Positions 32,979 through 44,216 of a stretch of DNA of 64,000 bases are shown in pieces. A model generated the notes under the pieces. It was not told where the DNA came from. It ran no database searches and was given only the letters and a program-made list of their open reading frames with translations. Position 1 is the stretch's first letter; every line of letters starts with the position of its first letter. Source of the DNA: Limnephilus marmoratus. Its lineage: Eukaryota > Arthropoda > Insecta > Trichoptera > Limnephilidae. Where the stretch lies: NCBI GenBank assembly GCA_917880885.1, contig OU862927.1, forward strand, positions 21,235,450 to 21,299,449, written 5' to 3'. The position numbers and the translations under genes were made by a program.

Positions 32979-33683
32979 ATAAAATAAAATACTTTTTTGT
33001 TTAAAACCACGAGATTTATTAATTTTTGAACCGACCGGTTTCGCTTAACTTAAGCATCATCAGGGTACAAATTAATACTAAACAAGAAGTACATAATGTG
33101 TGCTTATATATAACAAAATATAGATGGAGACAACATGATACAAATATTACAAACAAATAAACGGTCATAAAATACATTAACATAAGAACTCAAGTAATGG
33201 GAAAAACAGAAAGATAATTATGTAGACTAATGGGTTATAATAATAAATTTGGAGAAACAAAGCATTAACTGGCATGGTGATAAGGAGCGCTGGGAATTTT
33301 TATTTTTAAGGGTTTATCGGAAACAGACCTAATATAGGACTGCTTGATATGTCTAATTGATTATTAAGTATATGACTTTTGGTTTTTACAGCTTTTTTTA
33401 TTTCTAGCGCCTCTAGATTGTTTAGTCTGTTACCATGCCCGTTTTTATGTAAGATGTTAGCACCGGTGCTATGACAGAACGTATGATCTTTATCGATCAA
33501 ATGATTTGCGAATTCTGAAAAACCGTTATTATTGAGGCAACGGAGATGTTCCTTTATCCTAATATTGACACTACGTGTTGTCTTACCGATATAGAAAGCC
33601 GAACAATTATTGCAATTTAATTTATAAATTCCCGAATGATTTAATTTGTCGTCCTTATCTTTCGAATTAATTATTTAATTTTT
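32979..33683 (-). mobile_element. Penelope-like element, GIY-YIG and pLTR (left arm)
   Basis: The minus strand is open from about 33670 to 33306 and encodes a Penelope GIY-YIG nuclease C-terminus: SGIYKLNC, FYIGKTTR, SEFANHLIDKDHTF and LNNLEALEIKK. The RT is absent, so the copy is 5'-truncated. The pLTR to 32979 carries a hammerhead with intact core at 33031-33068. The part 32979-33455 is mirrored at 33684-34162. The sequence 33456-33683, with the catalytic GIY/YIG residues, occurs only once. Confidence 0.85.
33031..33068 (-). ncRNA. Hammerhead ribozyme, intact core
   Basis: Minus strand: TTTGTACC, CTGATGA, stem II GCTT/AAGC, GAAAC, CGGTC, GGTTCAAA. The last block pairs with the first (one mismatch) to form stem I, and cleavage would fall after GGTC. 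Both conserved cores are complete. Confidence 0.8.
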
Positions 33684-34162
33684 AATCTTACATAAAAACG
33701 GGCATGGTAACAGACTAAACAATCTAGAGGCGCTAGAAATAAAAAAAGCTGTAAAAACCAAAAGTCATATACTTTATAATCAATTAGACATATCAAGCAG
33801 TCCTATATTAGGTCTGTTTCCGATAAACCCTTAAAAATAAAAATTCCCAGCGCTCCTTATCACCATGCCAGTTAATGCTTTGTTTCTCCAAATTTATTAT
33901 TATAACCCATTAGTCTACATAATTATCTTTCTGTTTTTCCCATTACTTGAGTTCTTATGTTAATGTATTTTATGACCGTTTATGTGTTTGTAATATTTGT
34001 ATCATGTTGTCTCCCTCTATATTTTGTTATATATAAGCACACATTATGTACTTCTTGTTTAGTATTAATTTGTACCTTGATGATGCTTAAGTTAAGCGAA
34101 ACCGGTCGGTTCAAAAATTAATAAATCTCGTGGTTTTAAACAAAAAAGTATTTTATTTTATT
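33684..34162 (+). mobile_element. Penelope-like element, inverted partner (right arm)
   Basis: Near-identical reverse complement of 32979-33455. It encodes, on the plus strand, the end of the same GIY-YIG protein (LNNLEALEIKK to FPINP) and the pLTR. A few substitutions were seen (for example acttta for acttaa). Confidence 0.85.
34076..34118 (+). ncRNA. Hammerhead motif with first core C changed to T
   Basis: It is the same as the left-arm ribozyme, except that CCTGATGA reads CTTGATGA. That C is part of the catalytic core, so this copy is probably inactive. Confidence 0.6.
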
Positions 34163-34700
34163 AGTTATTTATTATATGAGGTAGCAATTTACTCTTCTAT
34201 TTTTCTGTAATTATTGCAGTTAAATAATTGAAAATACCGATTGAAGTTACAACTGGTGTGGTGAACTAACGCCTAGCCTGGAAGAAAATCTGGGTAGAAT
34301 TAGGCTGAGTGAGATCGTGCTACGTAGTGGTACGACACACCACAATAGCAGTGCAGTGAAATCATGACTACACCTACCAATGAACTATAATGAACTATAT
34401 GTGGGTGTAGAGCTAGGTTTTAGAAGTTGTTAATGCATTTTGTTCATGTCCATGAAAATTCGGAAGCAAAAAAGTTGATATTGTTATATATTTCAAATGT
34501 AATTTTCAATATTATATTTGGTTTTCAGATATTTACAAAATACTACCTGTCTTCTAGGGTTTAAAAGCTTATTTATTGCCGTCTCACTCTAACATACGTA
34601 AACCAGCTTATCGCATTTCTACTCGTAATACCAAAAACTGCATTATTTGTATTATTGGACGTACTCTATTTTGTTAGTTCTTAAATGTGAATACAGAACA
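34163..34700. other. Interval with nothing recognised
   Basis: No recognised feature. Confidence 0.35.
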
Positions 34701-34704
34701 AGAG

Positions 34705-34970
34705 GTCCCAGCTGCCCGTAGCCAATGGAATTATGGAATTTTCTATTGGTGTTTTCTATTGGTTGTGAGCATTAAATATTGGAGAGAGGAAGAATGATGC
34801 TGAAGGAAGAAAGAGGAAGGAAGGAAGAAGGAGAAAGGCTGGCCTGTCTATTCAAGTCTAATACGAGTCATCCAGAGAAGTATGAGATCTTGCATCTCAT
34901 AATGTATCTCACGTGATCTTGCATCTCATTTAAATTTTGAACTGTGGTCTTACACCAACCTCTCTCAACC
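34705..34970 (-). mobile_element. SINE family A, very diverged
   Basis: Landmarks in order: ctgcccgtagccaatgg, gctgaagga with purine-rich sequence, ggcctgtctattca, and gtggtcttacacca. They follow the inverted family A body, but most positions have changed. A further scrap (acaccagggcggt) lies at 35358 after the LINE piece. Confidence 0.4.
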
Positions 34971-34984
34971 CATTCAATGCGAAT

Positions 34985-35345
34985 AGTCAGATGCTACGTG
35001 TTTTCGGTATTATTTTATGGAATGGAAGCATGGACGCTTACGAAAGAACTGATAAGGTGACTTGAGGCATTCGAGATGTGGTTTTACAGAAGAATACTCC
35101 AAATAGGCTGGATGAACAGAGTTACGAATGAAGATGTTATGGTTCGGATGAATAAAGAAAATAAGTTATTATAACTATAATAATCCGAAAACTTCAATAT
35201 CTAGGACATGCGACGAGACATCCAGAGAAGTACGAGATCTTGCATGTCATATTGCAGGGAAAGATTGCCGGAAGAAAGGGCCCTGGAAGAAGGAGACTAC
35301 ACAGATAACCAACGTCGGTTGAACGGACAGGGCACAAGAAGAAGA
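34985..35345 (+). pseudogene. LINE C-terminal fragment
   Basis: Plus-strand blocks YGMEAWTL, LEAFEMWFYRRILQIGW, VTNEDVM and GHVMRHPEKYEILH, with GRKGPGRRR, follow the post-RT C-terminus of a well-known insect LINE type. Stops and a frame change break it (for example at 35170-35200). A piece of the same motif (catccagagaagtatgagat) recurs at 34869, so a local duplication occurred. Confidence 0.65.
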
Positions 35346-37489
35346 AGAAGATTTTACACCAGGGCGGTTCTCATCTTACTGGGTTTCTCCATAAATTCTA
35401 ATACTTTCTACTTCTGGGTATCAAATAAGCGAAAGAAATAATACAAATAATGGTTCAAATATTCCAAGTCATAATGAAAAAGTATTGATCTTTAGATACA
35501 TGACTTCCTTAAGTGCACATTCGTCTTATTTTCAAGGCAATAATTCATCTCATTCGAAGGCAATATTTCATCAAATTCGAGGAGTAATATTTCATCACAT
35601 TTCCTGCGCAATTGAATACGAAAAAATGTTTGTAAGCAATACGCTCGATTGGATTGGTTAACCAATCGTGAAAATGAGTAAGTTACCTACATTTTCCACG
35701 TCGTTTTCATTTTATTTCGTCAAACGATGAAATACATTGAAACTTTTGATAACAACACTTTATAATATGAGAAAAAACTGAATGTTTTGATATCACGACA
35801 CTTTTATTGTCGCGATATTGAAAAATATGAATGTTTTTCACTAATCATATTTACTTACAAAAACACATTATATTTACTTACAAAAACACGCGGAATTTAG
35901 AATAACTATTCTGGGTATGGTTATTGTACATAATGTATAAGTTATTTTCACATTATGGAATAACTATACACAGATATTGTCTATCAAATAGTATTAATAC
36001 GCTTGCATCTGCGTGGTTGAATTACAGAACACGACTTCCATTGCATGTCCGACGCCACGCCTTAATCGCCGCTCCACAAATAACATCTGTATTCGTGAAA
36101 TTTCAAGAAATGCTACCGTTGTAATTCGGTTTTTAATTCAAGAATCTGCCAAAAGATGTCGCTACTTCCGTCAGCACCTAGCATATGAACGTTTATTCCC
36201 TAGGTATAAGTACTAGGATTTATAGGCGGCTATGCTATATATACATATTACATATGGCGTCATTGGCCATTGCATGCCTCGGTTACTTTGTCATGGTTAC
36301 TTTGTCTCGGTGACTAGCTGTCACTGGATCACAGTCATCACAGTGGATCTGAGGAACTGGCTATTTATGGAACCAGTTCCTTGTAGAAAGATTTATAAAA
36401 TGGTCACCAACTCTTAAACTGGGCGAAGCCGAACCAAAGGCTGCCCGCAGGGCCTAGCAGAAAAAAATCGGCGGAGCGGGTTTTTAACTGCTAGTAGTTA
36501 TTTAATGTGTTATTATCCAGAATAGATATTATGTTGAATTTTGTTTTCGTTGCATAGCCAATTTTTGTTAAAAATATATTTTTTATATATCTTAATGTCA
36601 AATTTTACGTGTAATGTGTACAGTTGTTCAAATTAATAAATTATTACCAGCGCAGACTCGTGAAAAATCAAGGGATAGTTGGATTTGTGAAACTAAAAGA
36701 ATTAACATACATAAATAATGCTAGCTTCTCAACAGAATTACTTTTTAAATTGTTTCCAGTACCAAATATCGATGACATATTTAAGCAAGCTTCCACTATA
36801 AAAATGTGTAACAAAAAAATAACAAACAATATCAAGAATTTTACAAACTAATGAGAAATGGAAACCAATTTATTACACCTAATTTTAAATGCAAAATCAT
36901 TATATTTTCCAAGCCATAAAATTTTACAATAACCTCACTTATGAATTACGCTGTATCATCAACCAATTAAAAAAATTCCAATCAAGGAAAAAATGTGTGC
37001 ACTTTTGTTTATTAGATTATTACATCTTTTTTTGTCTGTCGGTCTGGTGCGTACACGAATAAATCAGAAGGTTTTCAGATGCGTGAGCAGGCACATAAGA
37101 TTGACCGTGTGAGAAGCAGGGATTTTCTCCTAGCACTATTATGTCTCCTTTGCAATCCCTCACTCTGCTCCTCCATCATCCTTAACCCCCCCCCCATACA
37201 TATGTATTCCCGTTTTCCCCTTCCATCTTCTCCGCATTCTTCCGTCCCTGGTCCCCCTAGCATGAAACCTCTTCCTTCGTTCCCCTCCCCCCTCCAGGAT
37301 TCCCCTCCCTTCCCTCCCTCCCTGTCGCTAAATCATATATTTTTTAAACTTTATGCTTACTTTTAAATATTTTTTGTTCAGAATCAACGCTGGTACTGTA
37401 GGGCTATGTGGGTTAAAGCATTTCTTGTTTCATGACAGCTGTTTCAGCTTTTATCAAACTGTTTTTTTTCTTATATTCAACAAGCATGC
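35346..37489. other. Long interval, no recognisable gene
   Basis: Several ORFs of 60-95 codons (35924-36216, 36624-36851, 37079-37366) have no recognisable motif. A perfect 8-bp inverted repeat ggaactgg/ccagttcc occurs at 36354-36381. C-rich low-complexity sequence lies at 37180-37325. Confidence 0.35.
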
Positions 37490-38130
37490 AGAATATACAC
37501 AAAAGAAAATTGGGAAAAATATATCTTTTTTGGGAAGAATTCGGCAAAAACTATCTAGTAAAACTGCACTATCTACAAATCAATTATTGCTCCACATTTT
37601 AACTATTGCTTAACTATCCTTTTCCTGTGTAACGAACGAGAACAAAATAAGTTTGAAATTCTCCAAAACAGGGCAATGAGAATAATACTTCGGCGAAATA
37701 GATATTCAAAAGTAAACAAAATGTTAAAGGAACTGAATTGGCTAACTGTGAAACAGATGCTGACCTTGAATATGATGATATTTATACATAAAATAATAAA
37801 CAACATTTTACCAAAATACTTCTCAAATAAAATAAAATTTAATAAGGACATTCACAGACATAACACAAGGACGTGCAAGGAAATTAGGCTTCAAAAAAAA
37901 GACGAGGCGAATTCACAGAACAGTTTACTGTACAAAGGAATGAAGTTATATAACACGCTACCAGAAACATTAAAGTCCACACCAATTGGAGAGTTCAAGA
38001 TGTATTGTAGGAGCGTAGGAGCTACATACAACTAGGTACATAAAATTTAGTTTGCAATAAGAAATATTATAATTAATTAGAAATTTTGTAAACTTAAATG
38101 TACAAATCACTTTAAAAAAATCATAAAAAA
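37490..38130 (+). pseudogene. LINE 3' end (CR1/Jockey-type RT C-terminus)
   Basis: The ORF 37676-38035 encodes FEILQNRAMRIIL (start of the block), WLTVKQMLTLNMMIFIHKI, then HRHNTRT and YNTLPETLKS, the C-terminus that follows the RT in CR1/Jockey LINEs. A one-base frame change lies near 37610; coding similarity continues upstream to about 37500. The 3'UTR runs to the A-rich end at about 38130. A shortened copy of the end is at 24205-24360. Confidence 0.75.
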
Positions 38131-38879
38131 ATAAAATATACATGAACAGTTTGAAAATGGCATTAAAAGCTGAAAAGCAGCAAGCAATGCAAAAATGTGC
38201 TAATACTATAGGTATCTCCATTAAATTTGAATACCTGTATTTGAAATATTCGTGGCTAGAAAGAAAAGTGTTTTTACAGAGGAAATGGGAGATAAACAAG
38301 TTTATAAATTCCAGAGTACTATTCCTGAACTGATCTGTTAAACTAGCACAGTATCTGGTACTTGTCAGAGTTAATTCTTTTTCCTTTCTTTGAATCGAGT
38401 GTTCCTGAAAATTTCCCTCGAGAATTCGGAAAGTCCTGCATAGAGCAAATCTTCTGATCGTAGGGGGGGAAGCAAAGAAGTAAGGAAAGAAGAAGCGGAG
38501 GTAATTTAGTAGGTTAAAGCAGTGGCGTGTAGATACTTGACCCCTGCCAAACCTTGGCCCCTTCAAACGACCAACCCGAAGCATTTTTGCTACGGTTCTG
38601 CCACTTTAACCCCCGCTTGAACCTCTCTGTCCATTATAATATTATCGCCTTTATAGGAAAAAGTAAGAGGTTGCAAAGGAATTATCAGCGGTCAGTTGAC
38701 AGTGCCTTTGGCCTTTGTACCTAATACTTTCTAAATAAATATTCATACTAGGATGCAAAACGAAACAGAAAAAAAAGAGGGAATTATTTTGACTGAGCGG
38801 AGCGTAGCGAATTCCTCGTTTAAACCTAGCGCATTGCATTTCGTCTCTCTTTTTTTTAAATTATCTCCATATAGGAAAA
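38131..38879. other. Interval with nothing recognised
   Basis: The 204-codon minus-strand ORF (37970-38584) runs antisense through the LINE end and into AT-rich sequence; I see no domain in it and do not call it a gene. Confidence 0.35.
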
Positions 38880-39225
38880 AATCTCTCTGGCCTACTTTTG
38901 GGGATACTGTGTGGAGGGTATTTTTAGCAAGGAGAAAAAGTTCTGAAAAGGAAAAGGTATGAGGGGTAACGGATGTATGAATCGGTCCCTCTCACTGCGA
39001 TGCAAGGCGATGAGTCTCTACCAGTCTTTCCTAATCCGGCCCGCCACGTATTAGGCGGGCAAACGCATTTGCAAGCCTAGACAAACCTCATCCGATGAAT
39101 CCGCGCACTCCTGCTAGGTTACCAAACGTAGCGCACCATTTGGGGTGGCCTGTTATGGCAGCGGTTTCGGTTTCCCAATAAAAGATTCCCGGAGCGGCGG
39201 TACTCATACCCGCCTCCCAATTAGT
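38880..39225 (-). mobile_element. SINE-like element, family B (near full length)
   Basis: Inverted copy from the outer terminus (ggcggtactcatacccgcct, 39196-39215) through the gttcatcgg block to the actgtgtggagggtattttt region. The tail hairpin itself is lost at about 38880. Confidence 0.7.
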
Positions 39226-39969
39226 CTCTGTAATTATGTGTTCCGTATCCAGTAAATCATGTCAATATGGAAGCTGTGTTGGATATTAGGTACAATTTTA
39301 CTCCGTCAGAGTTCGCAAAGCGATACGAGCTGTCAAATCGGAATTATCAAAATTACACCAGGCTGTCTTAACTAATCGTGGAACTACTAGTAATTTAAGA
39401 CATTATCTTTGTAAACGATCTGTGGTCATTTAACTCCCAGCGTTTAAACTTTTTTTATAAGCGATGACAAACAATGTGATATGTAGGTCAGTGGGTGAGT
39501 AGGCATCGCGTTTGGGTCAAAACTCGGTGAATGAACTCTATAACTCGGTCGGTAAAGGAACAAAAGTAAAGATGCTTGTTATTTGCATCTATCACAATTT
39601 CAAAATTTGTAAATTTGCACAATCATTTTTAGTTAAAATCCGTTCAATCAAAGAATGTACCTAATACATATATGTCTATACGTTGATCAGATTTTGCGTT
39701 TCTTTTGAAAAAAAAACCTCGTAGTCGCAGCGCCACTGCTGACAGAGATTGTGAATGTTTCAACATGTGGAGAATTATATACGTCGGATAGGGAACGGAG
39801 ATATGCTTTCCAGGTAAATAAATTTCCTCGGAAATTCTTGCAGTTTTCAAACTGCCTTGTTTATTCCTACATTCGTTTTTGGTGTTTTCAATGGCAAGAG
39901 AAAAAATATCACGCAACGAGCAATACGATGGTAAAAATAGGGAAAAAAACATAAAAAGGATTATTAATT
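39226..39969. other. Interval with nothing recognised
   Basis: Overlapping ORFs on both strands (39644-39954) have no recognisable motif. Confidence 0.35.
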
Positions 39970-40460
39970 TTTCAGTTCAATGACATATTTTTATTTAAAT
40001 TAATAAATTACTTCGTTTTTACCACTTTTATTGTTTACAAAACCAACATGTTTCGTGAGAAATGCTCACTTCTTCAGGGTTTTTAATTGATACTAATTAT
40101 AAATAATAGACGTAGACAATAGTGTCAAATGAAAAAGAATGGACATAGACAATGGTATTAATGAAAATATGAGAGTGGGTAGAGGAGAGAGGGGCAATGG
40201 GAGACAATTTACAAAGGGAACCGGTTTAATATTGGGTCATTTAAGAAGAATTTTTGGTTATTAATAATATTCAAATTCGCATTAACACACTTTCTGATTT
40301 CTAAAATTTCTAGTTTATCCAACTGAATGCCATTGACATTACAATGCATTAATTCTATTCCACTATTGAAGTCAAAGGTGTGACTGGTTTCCACCAAATG
40401 GTTGGCAAACTCCGAGAAACTGTTATTGTTTAAAGATTTCAAATGTTCTTTAATACATAT
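39970..40460 (-). mobile_element. Penelope-like element, 3' part
   Basis: The minus-strand ORF 40442-40209 gives NNNSFSEFANHLVETSHTF and LDKLEILEIRK, the end of a GIY-YIG nuclease. The catalytic part is lost at 40460. The pLTR carries the best stem-II hammerhead (40041-40080). It is a different subfamily from the 33-kb pair. Confidence 0.75.
40041..40080 (-). ncRNA. Hammerhead ribozyme, intact core
   Basis: Minus strand: AAAACC, CTGAAGA, stem II GTGAG/CTCAC, GAAAC, ATGTT, GGTTTT. Stem I pairs AAAACC with GGTTTT. The CUGANGA and GAAA cores are complete, with cleavage expected after GTT. Confidence 0.78.
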
Positions 40461-40634
40461 TTTTATTTAATAAAATGAAGACAATATTACCAAAACTCAA
40501 TCGAAAATCTGGAGACAAAAAATCTGAAAAAGTGAACGTATATCTGCACCCCTCCAAAGGGAAAATACTCGTACAATAATTACCGTAAAACTGCCTCACA
40601 CGTATAAAGAAAATGAAACGCAATTGCCGTAAGA

Positions 40635-41520
40635 AAGCATTTTTTCGTTAATGCTTCTGATTTCTACTGTTAATTTATTAGAGAAACATTTTCCTTGGAG
40701 TTTTTAAGAGCGTTTAACCAGCCAGCGGACGAAAATCCACATTTCGTCGAAAGTTGTTCTTACGATCGTGCAGGGCGGTTACAATGAGAAAGATTAATTA
40801 TTCTCCGTACCAGCTTTTTAAAATTATAACTCAATATCGAATTTATTTCAATCCAAATTAGCTTTAATTTATACCTTCATCCAAAAATGCTGAAAGGCGT
40901 GATGATAAAACTATTAAAATAATGTACTTTTTCTAATTATTTTTTTGATTACAAGTATTTATCATTTTTCAATAATGTCTACATTTAATAAGAATGTTAA
41001 AAAAATCTGAAATATATTAGTTTGTAAGTGCGCAAATAAATACACAAATGGGCCAATTTTCGTCAAGAAACACATGTACGTACATATTTTTTAATGATTT
41101 TATTGAGAGTAAAATAAAAATTCTAAAACATGCGTTTGGTAGATAATGTATTGATTTATTATTTGAAATGGGTGTGGTATAATACAAAAACTTTTTTGAA
41201 AATTTAACAAATCTGCCAACGACCTATGGAATAACCTTATTATACTAAAAATTTTAAAAAAAATTTAAAAATTTATTACATACGAATGCTAGATAAAAGA
41301 ACAATCCGTATATATTTTTTTGTGGAAAAGAGTCAATACGTCTAAAATCTGATTTGAAAATGACATATTTCTGGTTTTCTCTGGTAATGCCCTTTTAATG
41401 GTGTTGGGCAAAATTAGTTTGGGGCATACAAGTACATGTCCAGTACAGTTATGAATGAGTATTTATCTTTTCCTTTTATAATTTGAATAATTGAATTTTT
41501 CACATATATTATTTTTTGAA
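40635..41520 (-). pseudogene. LINE ORF2 C-terminal fragment split by a MITE
   Basis: 40635-40703 matches 51970-52030 (cgttaatgcttctgatttct), and 41399-41520 matches 52030-52160 (tggtgttgggcaaaa, then gttatgaatgag). This is the end of ORF2 of the full-length LINE family at 51.6-58.1 kb. The two halves are contiguous in that element and separated here by the MITE at 40704-41398. Confidence 0.8.
40704..41398 (+). mobile_element. TTAA MITE, family M, copy 4 (inside a LINE)
   Basis: TTAA at 40704-40707 and 41395-41398. The left end GAGCGTTTAACCAGCC and right end, read inward, are inverted. The interrupted LINE gives an uninterrupted comparison site at about 52030, which shows the duplicated target directly. 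Confidence 0.9.
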
Positions 41521-41904
41521 CAGATTATCTATAAATAAAATTAACACTCAACAATACAATGCCCAAATTTATGGACTTCCGAGAGGGCGTTTGAAACGCG
41601 CTGGTTAGGAAACTAGCGGTTTGACGTGAGCTTACACACGATGTGACGGCGAGAAACGCTCGTTTTTGGCGCTGTGGTTGAGAAAACTGCTCTTCGAGTA
41701 TATTTTAAAAATAGAGGTTGAGGTAGCAACATATCTGTGACTTCTTTTCCAAGGAAAAACGCGAAGAAAATGGCAAAATGGCAATGGCATTGGGTGCATC
41801 CTATATTAAGAGATACTCTGAACATTTTGTGGCCCTTTTTCCTAGACTGAGACAAAATTAAGTGAAAATTTTGAACTATCTTTGCATGTTCTCATGGCAA
41901 TTTG
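41521..41904. other. Interval with nothing recognised
   Basis: No recognised feature; an 80-codon minus-strand ORF (41613-41855) shows no motif. Confidence 0.35.
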
Positions 41905-42222
41905 GGAGGCGAGTGTGGGTACCGCCGTCTTGAGAATCATTTATTGGATAACCAACGCCTCTGACAGTATAGGTCACCCCAAGGGGATCGCACCTTTTAG
42001 TGATTTAGCAGAGGTGCCCGTGTTCATGGGGTGAAGTTTTGAGAGTGGTTGCGCCACAGTGGGAGGGAAGAAATCATGTCCGTCACTACTGGACTCTTTA
42101 TACCCTTTTACTTCGCAGAACTTCCTCTCCTTCCTTTCCTCCACACTTCTTCCCTAATGATGACATAGGCCCTGAGGGGAAATATTTTCCTCAGTGCCTT
42201 CTGTGTGGAGCTAACGTAAAAA
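41905..42222 (+). mobile_element. SINE-like element, family B, internally deleted
   Basis: Both ends are present: the 5' terminus (gggaggcgagtgtgggtacc) and the LINE-type tail (gatgacataggccctgag, then gtgtggagctaacgt and an A run). The middle is shortened compared with 61255-61652. Confidence 0.75.
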
Positions 42223-42499
42223 ATGTTAGCTTATATCCAAAAATCTTATTTGAATATTCATCACCTCCCTTATTCCATATGTGAAGTCTTTTTTCCACTT
42301 CATTAATACATAAATAAGTATCGAAGCGATCAACAGCAATCCGCTGATATCCAAACCTCTCGGATAACCCGCGGTTATTGAATATGTGGCGACACATCAT
42401 TATCAACTTCGCCATCAAAAGAAGACACGAGAAATATCTAATATTCGCGCGATACGGGCAAGCTACTTACCTGAGTACATACCTACCTACTGCTGCTGC

Positions 42500-43640
42500 C
42501 GCCGATAAATAATAATTTCGCCACCGCCTAGAAAGGTCTAGATTTTATAAGCCGCCTGAATATTCAGCACCGGTATGTTCGAGTACCTTCCAGTGTGCAC
42601 ATTACCGGCGAATGGAACATTACTCCACCGGTCGCGCTGGTATATACAACGTGTCCGGAAACTCGTAGTACAAACTGGTGAATCTACATCACGTAGAGAA
42701 CCAAAAAAACTTATTTTTTTCGATCTAAGCATTTCGATTTTAATATTATTTTTTTTCTATTTTTCCATTTTTTCGGCAACTAAAGGGTTAAAAAAAATTT
42801 TGAGCCCGGTTTACCCTTCGATGCATTTTATAAGACATTACACAGCTGAAATCAACCCCCTAGTGAACATTTTTTTCAAATTTAACCAAAAAAATTCCAA
42901 CTTCGGACCCGATTTACTCGAAAAGGAAAGCTCAAATCAAAAAAAGTTAAACCACAAAATCGACTCCAAATGTGATGTGGATTCTTCAGTTTCCCGCTTG
43001 TACTACGAGTTTCCGGACACCTTGTATAAAGCGACTAAACTCGGCGCTCGCTCAGTCAGTCTCACACTAACAGTCGGTCAACATCTCAGCATGTAACAGA
43101 TCTCCGCACAAGTGCTCCTGCATGGCATCGCTACGCATCCAGGGCAGCTTCCCGAGGTCCACCACCACATCTCAGCTACAAGGCCCATCGTGTCTTCAGC
43201 TCCGCAGAACAGCTACATCCCGCGACTTACAAGGTTTGACGCCACCTTCAGTCCAGGGATCAGCTCACCATTTCATGGCACCCCGAAGCCCCACCGTGCT
43301 TCGCTGCCATGGAAATACGCTCCGCCTTGGCAGGACTACCTGCTGGTGGCTCAGCTCACCGAGCCACCCACCGGTCATCTCCGTGACTCAAAGCGTCGAG
43401 CAACGGCCTGGAAGATAGGTCATCTCCACCGCCAAGGTGTTGAGCAACTCGCTGACCTTCACCACACCATCTCCATCACCTCCGTACGCCTGCAGCATCT
43501 CATCACGGCTCCCTGCATACATCATGTTACTGCTTCACCGACCCTCCACTACGTAGCCACAATAAAGACTGACTCACACATCGACCGACGCCTTTCATTT
43601 CTGTCTCCCGCTCCCTCAAATACACGTTGCTCTCCATACA
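42500..43640 (+). repeat. Probable solo LTR of an unidentified LTR retrotransposon
   Basis: TATAAAGC at 43025 and TCAGTC at 43052-43057 form a core promoter with 29-30 nt spacing. AATAAA follows at 43561, then GACTGACTCACACA and CGCCTTTCATTT with TCTCCCG. The same order occurs at 49955-50035: AATAAA, GACTCACA, CGCCTTTCATTT, TCTCCCG, CCGCTCCCTCAAA. Two diverged copies sharing promoter, poly(A) signal and U5 order look like LTRs. Ends and clade are not determined. It is interrupted by the MITE at 42647-43024. Confidence 0.4.
42647..43024. mobile_element. TA-flanked MITE inside a TATA box
   Basis: The termini CAACGTGTCCGGAAACTCGT and, inverted, CAAGGTGTCCGGAAACTCGT flank 378 bp. TA lies at 42645-42646 and 43025-43026. 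The inverted ends extend about 27 bp. The interior has no transposase; the 173-codon ORF spanning it is incidental. Tc1/mariner-like by target and termini. Confidence 0.8.
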
Positions 43641-43714
43641 CCTCGAGTCGGTCGGCAAACGAAGTAAAACGAGCGAACCGAGATTATTGGCGGTCAGACA
43701 ACCGAGCGTTTTAA
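43112..43714 (+). other. 200-codon ORF in a GC-rich block, unrecognised
   Basis: Open from an ATG at 43112 to 43714, with overlapping 98- and 87-codon ORFs in other frames. Rich in H, P, S and T with no domain visible. Because it crosses the AATAAA and the U5-like sequence of the probable LTR, a noncoding origin is more likely than a gene. The GC-rich block spans about 43085-43790. Confidence 0.2.
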
Positions 43715-43799
43715 ACCAAGCGGGAAACGCACGACTCAAACGCCCTTTCTGAAACCGGGCGGCGCCCCGGGTTTTTGTGCACACATCCATATCCGAATG

Positions 43800-44216
43800 A
43801 AGTAATGAAGAGATTCATGAAAATTTAAATCCAAGAGTACTTACGCCTGCTGGCCGACTTTCCTCTTGCTAGCTGTTAACATAAGTGGCGCCATCTTGTG
43901 GCAGCATTAGCAACTTGCTTTAATTCTGTTCTATTACGATACTTAGTCACAAATTTCACGGTCACCGATGATGTCCGTGTGACGCGGCGTCAAAGTTGTA
44001 CTCGGAGACTGATTCTTAAATTTTAACCGTACTGTCGCTATTGTATTAATACCGTCAGATTGTGTCAAAACAATCTCAATACCTATTATGTTTTAAATTA
44101 TCTTGAAAAATGAAAATGTAGAAAACGTCTGAAGAGAAGAGGTCAATTTGTATGTGCTCCATGATTTGCCATGTGGAATTATTAATATGGAAAATAAAGT
44201 CCTTGCGCAATAAATA
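43800..44216. other. Interval with nothing recognised
   Basis: No recognised feature. Confidence 0.35.

Noticed and set aside
37970..38584. 204-codon minus-strand ORF
   Set aside because: Partly antisense to a LINE C-terminus and otherwise AT-rich sequence; no domain, signal or conserved motif seen.
42575..43096. 173-codon ORF
   Set aside because: Crosses both ends of a TA-flanked MITE, so the frame joins unrelated sequences.
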